DNA of 13,766 nucleotides from Gaiellasilicea sp035556515. Lineage in GTDB: Bacteria; Actinomycetota; Thermoleophilia; Gaiellales; Gaiellaceae. The notes below the pieces were generated by a model. That model was not told the DNA's origin. It saw nothing but the letters and a program-made list of their open reading frames with translations, and searched no databases. The stretch covers positions 1 through 13,766 of the forward strand of contig DATMEO010000027.1 in NCBI GenBank assembly GCA_035556515.1, written 5' to 3'. Shown piece after piece: positions 1-5,244 of this stretch (position 1 is its first letter; the number at the start of each line of letters is the position of its first letter). Position numbers and translations under genes: made by a program.

Positions 1-1427
1 GACGCGGCCAGGCTCATCCAGTCGCGCGAGGGGCCCCGCCCCGACTTCGAGGTGAGGATCTCGACGAAGTCGCCGTTCTTCAGCCGGTAGTGGAGGGGGA
101 CGATCCGGCCGTTGATCTTCGCGCCGACGGTCTTGTGGCCGACGTCCGTGTGGACGGCGTAGGCGAAGTCGATCGGTGTCGCGCCTTGCGGCAGCGTCTT
201 CACCTCGCCCTTCGGCGTGAAGACGTAGACCTCGTCGTCGAAGAGGTCGGTGCGAAACGTCTTCATGAACTCGCGCGGATCGGCCTCGTCCTGCTGCCAG
301 TCCAGCAGCGACTTCACCCAGGCGAGCCAGTCGTCGTCCTGCTTGCCCTTGCCGCGCTTGTAGAGCCAGTGCGCGGCGATTCCGTACTCGGCCTCCTCGT
401 GCATCTCGCGCGTGCGCACCTGGATCTCGAGCGGCGTCCCCTCCGGGCCGATCACCGTCGTGTGCAGCGAGCGGTAGCGGTTGAACTTCGGCATCGCGAT
501 GAAGTCCTTGAACCGCCCCGGCATCGGCTTCCAGAGCGAATGGATCAGGCCGAGCGCGCCGTAGCAGTCGCGCGTCCCCTCGTCGCCGGCACGCTCGACG
601 GTGACGCGCATCGCGGTCAGGTCGTAGATCTCGTTGAACTCGCGGCCCTTCTTGGCCATCTTGTCGTAGATCGAATAGAAGTGCTTGGCGCGGCCGGCGA
701 TCTCGGCGGGGATGTCGACCTTCGCCAGCTCGACGCCGAGGACCTCGCCCGCCTTCCCGACCGCCGCCTCGCGATCGGCCCGCCGGTCGGCCACCATCGC
801 CTTGATCTCGGCGTACTTGCGCGGGTGCAGGATCTCGAACGAGCGGTCCTCGAGCTCCCACTTGATCGCGTGGATGCCGAGGCGGTGCGCAAGCGGCGCG
901 TAGACCTCGAGCGTCTCCTTTGCCTTGCGCACCTGGGCCTGCTTGCCCTGGTACTCGATCGTGCGCATGTTGTGGAGCCGGTCGGCCAGCTTGATCAGGA
1001 TGACGCGGACGTCCTGCGCCATCGCGACGATCATCTTCCGGTAGTTCTCCGCATCGGACTGCTCGCGGGTTTGGAAGGTCGTCCGGGTCAGCTTCGTGAC
1101 CCCCTCGACGAGCTGGGCGATCTCGTCGCCGAATTCGGCGCGGACCTCGTCGAGGTCGGTCTCGGTGTCCTCGACGACGTCGTGCAGCAGTGCGGCCGCG
1201 AGCGACTGCTCGTCGAGGTGCAGCTCGGCACAGATCTTCGCGACCGCCCAGGGATGGTGGACGAACGGCTCGCCGGAGCTGCGCGTCTGGCCCTCGTGCG
1301 CGGCCGCGGCGAAGTGGAACGCGCGCGCGAGCAGCTCCTTGTCGACGCCGGGGTTGTACGCCTCGACCGCCGCAATCAGCTCATCGACGAGGTCCTGGTG
1401 ATGACGTTCGGCGTCGACGACAGCCAT
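1..1427 (-). CDS. relA: Bifunctional (p)ppGpp synthetase/hydrolase (RelA/SpoT family), 3' end outside window
   Basis: Long RelA/SpoT homologue that makes (p)ppGpp from GTP/GDP and ATP and hydrolyses it, acting in the cytoplasm as the stringent-response enzyme. About 475 residues are visible; the family is usually 720-790, so the C-terminal helical and ACT regions lie beyond the left edge. The N-terminal HD hydrolase domain carries HDVVEDT (residues 82-88). The synthetase domain has RFKD at 305-308, the signature of bifunctional enzymes rather than the EXDD of synthetase-only RelA, followed by YRSLHTTV (318-325), EIQVRT (334-339) and HWLYK (353-357). A TGS domain begins near residue 396 (EVYVFTPKGEV). 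The ATG at 1427 is chosen because homology starts just inside it and a TACACT box lies 6 nt upstream. There is no well-placed Shine-Dalgarno sequence. It follows recJ with a 173-nt gap; the apt gene often found between them is absent. Confidence 0.96.
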   Translation of the reverse strand, partial: MAVVDAERHHQDLVDELIAAVEAYNPGVDKELLARAFHFAAAAHEGQTRSSGEPFVHHPWAVAKICAELHLDEQSLAAALLHDVVEDTETDLDEVRAEFGDEIAQLVEGVTKLTRTTFQTREQSDAENYRKMIVAMAQDVRVILIKLADRLHNMRTIEYQGKQAQVRKAKETLEVYAPLAHRLGIHAIKWELEDRSFEILHPRKYAEIKAMVADRRADREAAVGKAGEVLGVELAKVDIPAEIAGRAKHFYSIYDKMAKKGREFNEIYDLTAMRVTVERAGDEGTRDCYGALGLIHSLWKPMPGRFKDFIAMPKFNRYRSLHTTVIGPEGTPLEIQVRTREMHEEAEYGIAAHWLYKRGKGKQDDDWLAWVKSLLDWQQDEADPREFMKTFRTDLFDDEVYVFTPKGEVKTLPQGATPIDFAYAVHTDVGHKTVGAKINGRIVPLHYRLKNGDFVEILTSKSGRGPSRDWMSLAA

Positions 1428-1433
1428 GAATTC

Positions 1434-1439
1434 AGTGTA
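1434..1439 (-). promoter_or_regulatory. -10-like box of relA, possible leaderless start
   Basis: TACACT on the minus strand ends 6 nt before the relA ATG. That distance would place the transcription start at or next to the start codon, giving a leaderless mRNA. No convincing -35 hexamer is visible. The identical hexamer sits at the same kind of distance before pdxS. Confidence 0.45.
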
Positions 1440-1448
1440 CTCCGAGCC

Positions 1449-1473
1449 CCTGCGGGCGAATCTCCCCCGCAGG
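1449..1473. promoter_or_regulatory. Palindrome upstream of relA (operator or hairpin candidate)
   Basis: Perfect 8-bp arms CCTGCGGG (1449-1456) and CCCGCAGG (1466-1473) are separated by 9 nt. The site lies 22-46 nt upstream of the relA start, over the expected spacer and -35 region. If transcription starts at the ATG it cannot be part of the relA mRNA and would act as DNA. Alternatively it could help terminate recJ transcripts, but no T-run follows. The rest of the recJ-relA gap (1428-1600) shows nothing else I can name. Confidence 0.35.
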
Positions 1474-1600
1474 AGTGTCCGTTAGGACAGAGAACGCATG
1501 CTTCCCATGCCTCTCTCACGCCGCCGCCGGGACCGCAAAGCGCGCCAGCTCGCGCGCATGCTCGTCTCGCTCGACGACTCCGCCCGGGATGTCCGCCCGC

Positions 1601-3466
1601 CTACGCGGCGCGTGGCAGCTCGAGCGAAGTTCCGGCCAGCAGCGCTCTGAACGCCTCGGACTCGTAGAGCTGGCGCCTCGCTCCTGCGGGCAGCTGGAGC
1701 TCGGCGAAGATCTCCCGCGCGTCCTGCGTCCACGCGTCCTCGCCGGCCTTCCAGAGGGTGCCGAGGCTCGCCCGCAGTTCCTCGTAGCCGGCCGGCGTGT
1801 CGAAGAGCCGCCGGACGACGAGCTGCGGTGACACGGTGCCGTTCCAGCGGTTCTCCTTCAGCCGGCAGGCGATGTCGTGGCGTCCGGGCCGGTCGACGCG
1901 GTCGAGCTGTGGGCCGAGTCCGAACGCGATCGCGGAGCCGGCGTCACGGCCGCCCTGGCGGATGCGGAAGCGGAGATGCTTGCCCTCGCCGACGACGCCG
2001 GGCTGCACCGCCTCGCACGCCGGGACGAGCAGGGTCACGTCGGGGTTACCGAGGCCGAACGGCGCCAGCCGCTCGAGCTCCGAGGCGAGGCCGAGCGTCA
2101 GGGCCGACCCGGGCACGATCGCGTCGATCCGGGTCACGGGCGCGAGGTCGTCGTCCCCGAGGACAGCGTCGGCATGCGCTGCGAAGGCGGCCGCGAACGC
2201 CTCCAGGCTCGACGGCTCGATCGAGAGGCCGGCAGCGGCGCGGTGGCCGCCGAAGCGCTCGAGGTGCTGCGCGCAGGCTCCGAGCGCGCCGTGCAGGTCG
2301 AAGGCGGGCAGCGAACGGCCGGAGCCCTTCCAGTCGCCGTCGGCGCCCGCGATCAGGACGACCGGCCGGTTGAAGCGCTCGACGAGGCGCGAGGCGACGA
2401 TCCCGATCACGCCCTCGTGCCAGTCCTCGCCCCAGATCACGTAGCCCCGGCGGCGTCGCTTCGGCTCGGGCCACGACTCGACCTCCGCGACGGCGGCGCG
2501 CAGGATCCTGTCCTCGACGGCCTGGCGGTCGCGGTTCAGCATCTCCAGCTCGTCGGCGAGGCGCCTCGCCTCGTCGGCGTCGGTCGTCAGCAGCAGCTCG
2601 AGCGCGGCGTCGGGCCGGCCGAGGCGGCCGGCCGCGTTGATCCGCGGCGCGAGCCGGAAGCCGACAGCGGCGGCGTCGACGGCGGCAGGGTCGACGCGGG
2701 CGTTCTGCATCAACGCCTGCAGGCCGGGCCGCTGCGTCCGCGCGAGCGCGCGCAGCCCCGCGATCGCGAGCGAGCGATTCTCGTCCAGGAGCGGCACGAC
2801 GTCGGCGATCGTCGCCAGCGCGACGAGGTCGAGGTACGGCGCCACGTCGACGCCGAGCGCCTGCGCGAGCTTGCAGACCACACCGGTGCCACAGAGCTCC
2901 GGGAAGGGGTAATCGGAGGGGCGGGTCGCGACGATCGGGCAGTCCGGCAGGACCTCGCCGGGCCGGTGGTGGTCGGTAATGATCACGTCGAGCCCGCGCG
3001 CCTTCGCGGCCGCCACCTCCTCGACGGCGGTGATCCCGCAATCGACCGTGAGCAGGAGCGCACACCCCTCGTCGGCGAGCCGCGAGATCGTGTCGCCGGA
3101 GACGCCGTAGCCCTCCTCGAAGCGGCTGGGCAGATGCCACTCGACGTCGGCCCCGAGCTCACGCAGCGTCAGGACGGCGAGCGAGGTGGCGCAGATCCCG
3201 TCGACGTCGTAGTCGCCGTGGACGCAGATGCGCTTGCCGGCCGCGATGGCGGCGCGGATCTTCTCGACGGCTTCGGCCATGTCGCCGAGCAGAAAGGGAT
3301 CGTGCGGCTCGATCTCTCCCCGCACGAAGCGCCGCGCCTCCTCGACGTCGGCGAAACCGCGGCGGACGAGGATCGATGCTGTGATCTCCCCCAGCTCGAG
3401 CGCCTCGGCGAGCGCCTTGACCTCGGCGTACTCGCAGGGATCGATCGTCCAGGAACCGTCACGCAT
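1601..3466 (-). CDS. recJ: Single-stranded-DNA-specific exonuclease RecJ
   Basis: RecJ degrades single-stranded DNA 5' to 3' in recombinational, mismatch and base-excision repair, using Mn/Mg ions held by DHH-family motifs. All are visible: DYDVDG at 85-90, DCG at 142-144, DHH at 165-167 and TIADVVPL at 219-226. The DHHA1 domain has GSGRS at 381-385 and FGGHRAAAGL at 405-414. An OB-fold-like region spans about 440-555 and ends with KENRWNG. The protein has 621 residues, slightly longer than the usual 560-580, because of about 65 residues after the OB fold (556-621) that I cannot assign. The ATG at 3466 fits the family N-terminus, where a Trp and the helical LVRRGF segment precede the phosphoesterase core. 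No Shine-Dalgarno sequence is present; a TACCGT box lies 9 nt upstream. It heads the recJ-relA pair and is separated from the gene before it by a repeat region. Confidence 0.95.
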   Translation of the reverse strand: MRDGSWTIDPCEYAEVKALAEALELGEITASILVRRGFADVEEARRFVRGEIEPHDPFLLGDMAEAVEKIRAAIAAGKRICVHGDYDVDGICATSLAVLTLRELGADVEWHLPSRFEEGYGVSGDTISRLADEGCALLLTVDCGITAVEEVAAAKARGLDVIITDHHRPGEVLPDCPIVATRPSDYPFPELCGTGVVCKLAQALGVDVAPYLDLVALATIADVVPLLDENRSLAIAGLRALARTQRPGLQALMQNARVDPAAVDAAAVGFRLAPRINAAGRLGRPDAALELLLTTDADEARRLADELEMLNRDRQAVEDRILRAAVAEVESWPEPKRRRRGYVIWGEDWHEGVIGIVASRLVERFNRPVVLIAGADGDWKGSGRSLPAFDLHGALGACAQHLERFGGHRAAAGLSIEPSSLEAFAAAFAAHADAVLGDDDLAPVTRIDAIVPGSALTLGLASELERLAPFGLGNPDVTLLVPACEAVQPGVVGEGKHLRFRIRQGGRDAGSAIAFGLGPQLDRVDRPGRHDIACRLKENRWNGTVSPQLVVRRLFDTPAGYEELRASLGTLWKAGEDAWTQDAREIFAELQLPAGARRQLYESEAFRALLAGTSLELPRAA

Positions 3467-3475
3467 GGGGAATCG

Positions 3476-3481
3476 ACGGTA
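3476..3481 (-). promoter_or_regulatory. -10-like box of recJ
   Basis: TACCGT on the minus strand ends 9 nt before the recJ ATG and matches TANNNT. It is weaker than the boxes at relA, pdxT and pdxS, and the spacing would allow only a very short leader. Confidence 0.28.
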
Positions 3482-3482
3482 C

Positions 3483-3503
3483 GGACGCCGTCGGACGGCG
3501 TCC
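3483..3503. promoter_or_regulatory. 21-bp perfect palindrome abutting the recJ -10 box
   Basis: GGACGCCGTC (3483-3492), one central base, then its exact complement GACGGCGTCC (3494-3503). It occupies the spacer and -35 position of the proposed recJ promoter, so an operator is possible. As RNA it would fold with 8 bp and a 5-nt loop. It may also simply belong to the cluster of palindromes between here and 3600. Confidence 0.4.
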
Positions 3504-3531
3504 GCCAGCTCCCGACTGCTTCCGGACTGGT

Positions 3532-3546
3532 GGCCGCGAAGCGGCC
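3532..3546. repeat. GC hairpin (6-bp stem, 3-nt loop) at the edge of repeat copy A
   Basis: GGCCGC (3532-3537), GAA, GCGGCC (3541-3546). It overlaps the distal end of the 65-nt repeat and is flanked by CCCTTCAGGG (3545-3554). The 3467-3599 gap contains no gene that I can support; it holds palindromes throughout. Confidence 0.4.
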
Positions 3547-3600
3547 CTTCAGGGATTTTCGCGCGATGAGCATCCGCTCCTGCGGATGCTCATCTTGCGC
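3536..3600 (-). repeat. 65-nt palindromic repeat, copy A
   Basis: Read on the minus strand it begins GCGCAAGAT directly at the stop codon of the small membrane gene. Its core is a 13-bp perfect stem (3565-3577 with 3582-3594) with the tetraloop AGGA, extended by GCGC/GCGC across a 2-nt bulge. A distal part with CCCTGAAGGG and CGCTTCGC follows. Copy B at 10120-10184 aligns without gaps, 56 of 65 positions identical. I do not recognise a named family; it behaves like a REP-type intergenic element. In this place it could also terminate the upstream small gene, although there is no U-tract. Confidence 0.75.
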
Positions 3601-3788
3601 TACCTACGAACGGACTCGCGCACGATCTTCACCCAGAGGAGGATCACGCCGGCAAGAGCGCCGAGCGCGAGGATCGCGACCGGGGTGTAGACGGCCATCT
3701 CCGAGAGCGAGAATTTCGTCACCCAGGTGCCGACGAGCCACACCGCGAGCACGACGAAGATCATCGGAACCACGAGCCGTCTGTCCAC
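3600..3788 (-). CDS. Small two-helix membrane protein, function unknown
   Basis: Predicted 62-residue protein with two hydrophobic segments, about residues 6-24 (LVVPMIFVVLAVWLVG) and 32-54 (AVYTPVAILALGALAGVILLW), and a basic C-terminus ending ESVRR. This is a typical small hairpin membrane protein, with the short loop KFSLSE between the helices. I chose the GTG at 3788 because a TACCCT box lies 6 nt upstream; internal GTG (3773) and ATG (3764) starts are possible. Its start is only 24 nt from the start of the divergent gene at 3813. I do not recognise a family. The even hydrophobic pattern and the fact that its frame closes right at the repeat support a real gene, but such short ORFs carry risk. 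Confidence 0.6.
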   Translation of the reverse strand: MDRRLVVPMIFVVLAVWLVGTWVTKFSLSEMAVYTPVAILALGALAGVILLWVKIVRESVRR

Positions 3789-3794
3789 GCCACG

Positions 3795-3804
3795 AGGGTA
3801 CCCT
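3795..3804. promoter_or_regulatory. Overlapping divergent -10 boxes sharing a TA (AGGGTACCCT)
   Basis: The 10-bp palindrome AGGGTACCCT gives TACCCT on both strands. On the plus strand it ends 8 nt before the ATG at 3813; on the minus strand it ends 6 nt before the GTG at 3788. It lies inside a longer imperfect palindrome, CCAC to GTGG (3790-3811). The whole divergent gap is only 24 nt, so any promoter elements must be here or inside the opposite gene. Confidence 0.42.
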
Positions 3805-3812
3805 TCGGTGGG

Positions 3813-4268
3813 ATGGGAGAGCCGAACTACGCGTCCGGTGACGAGTACGTGGTCGAGTTCCTCGGCTACCGCTTCGGCTTCAACGCCGAGGACTTCGAGG
3901 AGCGGATCACCGCCGCCGCGGTCCGGCTCGGGCTGATCGGCTCGAACGACCTCGACGAGGACGAGACCGCGGACCTCGTCGAGCTCGCCGCCGACGGGCG
4001 GATCGCCGACCCGCGCAGCCTGCTCGGCAGCTACCTCGTCCGCCACTGGGAGCGCGTCGGCCTGCTCGAGGGCGAGTCGCTCGTCTACTGGCTGCGCAAG
4101 CTCGTCTTCCGCGGCGCCTGGCTCGACCACCGCGTCAAGGAGGGGCTGCTCGAGGTCGCCTGGGACGAGGACAGCGGCGACTTCGGCTACGCCGAGCCCC
4201 GCGGGGGTCGGGCGCTGCTCGAGCTCGCGCCGGTGCCATCCTGGCACGAGCTCCAGTTCCGCCGTTGA
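3813..4268 (+). CDS. Conserved-looking hypothetical protein, 151 aa, soluble
   Basis: No family recognised. The protein is acidic and soluble with no signal peptide or membrane segment. Its N-terminal half is rich in Asp and Glu (DEDETADLVELAADG near residues 48-62), and a helical middle (LLGSYLVRHWERVGLLEGESLVYWLRKLVFRG cut into pieces here: YLVRHWERVG, LVYWLRKLVF) lies around 73-105. The C-terminus ends in ELQFRR. Strong GC-rich third-codon positions throughout support coding. The ATG at 3813 is the first in frame and has a TACCCT box 8 nt upstream but no clear Shine-Dalgarno sequence. Its stop codon overlaps the TTG start of the next gene in TTGA, so the two are probably translated together and may act together. 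Function cannot be inferred from sequence. Confidence 0.75.
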   Translation: MGEPNYASGDEYVVEFLGYRFGFNAEDFEERITAAAVRLGLIGSNDLDEDETADLVELAADGRIADPRSLLGSYLVRHWERVGLLEGESLVYWLRKLVFRGAWLDHRVKEGLLEVAWDEDSGDFGYAEPRGGRALLELAPVPSWHELQFRR

Positions 4269-4978
4269 GGCGTACCCTCGCGATTCTGAGCTTCATCGGC
4301 GTCCTGCTCGCCGTCGACACGCAGGTGGATGCGCGCGGGCAACTGCTGCTCGGACTCGCCGCCTGGATCGCGCTCGCGCTCGCGCTCCGCGGCGTCCCGC
4401 CGCTGCTGCGTGCGCAGGCGCTCGTCGTCGTGGTCGTCGCCACCTGCGCGGAGGTCGTCGGCTCGATCATCTGGGGCGTCTACACCTACCGGCTCGAGAA
4501 CCTGCCCTCGTTCGTGCCTCCGTGCCACGGCCTCGTCTACCTCGCGGGCGCGTCGCTCGCCGCCGCGGCAAGTAACAGACTGTTACAAGGCTGGCTCGTC
4601 CGGGTCGCGCTCGTGGCGGTACTCGCCTGGGGCGTCGCAGGCATCACCTTCCTACCGCGCACAGACGTCGGCGGCGCGATCGGAGCGGCGCTGCTCGCCG
4701 TCTACCTGCTCAAGGGCCGCGCGCCCGAGATCTACGCCGGCGTCTTCCTCGTCGTCGCCTGGCTCGAGCTGTACGGCACCGCGATCGGCACCTGGGCGTG
4801 GGCCGTCACGATCCCCGGCACAGGGGTGCCCCAGGGAAACCCGCCGAGCGGTGTCGCCTCCGGCTACGTCTGGTTCGACATCGTCGCGCTGGCGCTCGCG
4901 CCGGCGCTTATTCGCCGGCTGACGAGATTGGGAGCGAGAATCCGATCGGGCTTGCGGGCTCTGCCCGACTCAGCGTGA
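4265..4978 (+). CDS. Polytopic membrane protein, uncharacterised
   Basis: A 237-residue integral membrane protein with about seven or eight hydrophobic segments, roughly at 5-18, 27-41, 48-70, 88-103, 111-130, 134-149, 154-176 and 202-216. Polar motifs that look conserved are GVYTYRLENLPSFVPP (71-86) followed by HGLVYLAG, and PQGNPPSGVASGYVWFD (189-205). I believe I have seen similar motifs in unannotated actinobacterial membrane proteins, but I cannot name a function. The start is TTG within the TTGA overlap with the preceding gene, which implies translational coupling. A run of rare codons (AGT AAC AGA CTG TTA CAA, 4571-4588) stands out in an otherwise very GC-rich frame. The 3' end overlaps the convergent gene at 4908-5234 by 71 nt. 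Confidence 0.8.
   Translation: MRRTLAILSFIGVLLAVDTQVDARGQLLLGLAAWIALALALRGVPPLLRAQALVVVVVATCAEVVGSIIWGVYTYRLENLPSFVPPCHGLVYLAGASLAAAASNRLLQGWLVRVALVAVLAWGVAGITFLPRTDVGGAIGAALLAVYLLKGRAPEIYAGVFLVVAWLELYGTAIGTWAWAVTIPGTGVPQGNPPSGVASGYVWFDIVALALAPALIRRLTRLGARIRSGLRALPDSA
4572..4586. promoter_or_regulatory. AT-rich 15-bp perfect palindrome inside a coding region
   Basis: GTAACAG (4572-4578), one A, then CTGTTAC (4580-4586). It is conspicuously AT-rich for this window and coincides with rare codons including TTA at 4583. It could be a binding site for a dimeric regulator, or a trace of an insertion or recombination. It could also be chance. Confidence 0.35.
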
Positions 4979-5234
4979 GCTGACGGATCGCGCCGATCGG
5001 GACGATCAGCTCCTGCGGGTCGCTTTCGTCCCCGTGCGGGACGAGCGTCAGGAAGCCGTAGCCCGGCTCGGCGGAGAGCGATGCCAGCCGCAGCAGCGCG
5101 CCGTCCGTGAGCTCCACCTCGACCATCGCCTGCTCGAGCCCGTGCTCGGACGCGAACGCCTCGATCCGCCGGTGGATGCGGGCGACGAGATCCTCGAGCG
5201 GCCCGGCCATCCCGGGTGTCCAGAGCTCCGGCAC
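4908..5234 (-). CDS. Small hypothetical protein downstream of helD, 108 aa
   Basis: No family recognised. An N-terminal helix (LEDLVARIHRRIEAFASEHG, about residues 13-32) is followed by a run of predicted beta-strands: VEVELTDGALLRL, YGFLTLVP, ELIVPIGAIRQLTL. The strand pattern with a DG turn and a closing P.gaI..l strand is loosely reminiscent of Sm-like barrels, which is speculation. The GTG at 5234 lies 10 nt after the helD stop codon, so the gene is probably the last of a helD operon; the ATG at residue 9 is an alternative start. There is no strong Shine-Dalgarno sequence. The last 23 codons overlap the end of the convergent membrane gene by 71 nt, and the tail after RQLTL is probably not part of the folded core. 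Confidence 0.72.
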   Translation of the reverse strand: MPELWTPGMAGPLEDLVARIHRRIEAFASEHGLEQAMVEVELTDGALLRLASLSAEPGYGFLTLVPHGDESDPQELIVPIGAIRQLTLSRAEPASPIGFSLPISSAGE

Positions 5235-5244
5235 GCGTGAGACT

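Noticed and set aside
1482..1600. Possible short gene or apt remnant in the recJ-relA gap, minus strand
   Set aside because: One frame reads plausibly for about 25 residues (ending RFAVPAAA) but has no ATG, GTG or TTG start nearby and no similarity to a phosphoribosyltransferase motif.
90..1667. Long plus-strand ORF of 525 codons opposite relA
   Set aside because: It lies antisense to a clear RelA/SpoT reading frame. Its Arg/Leu/Asp/Val-rich, repetitive composition is typical of antisense frames in GC-rich DNA.
1877..3841. Plus-strand ORF of 654 codons opposite recJ
   Set aside because: It is antisense to recJ, whose catalytic motifs are all intact, and it runs through the palindromic repeat and intergenic sequence.
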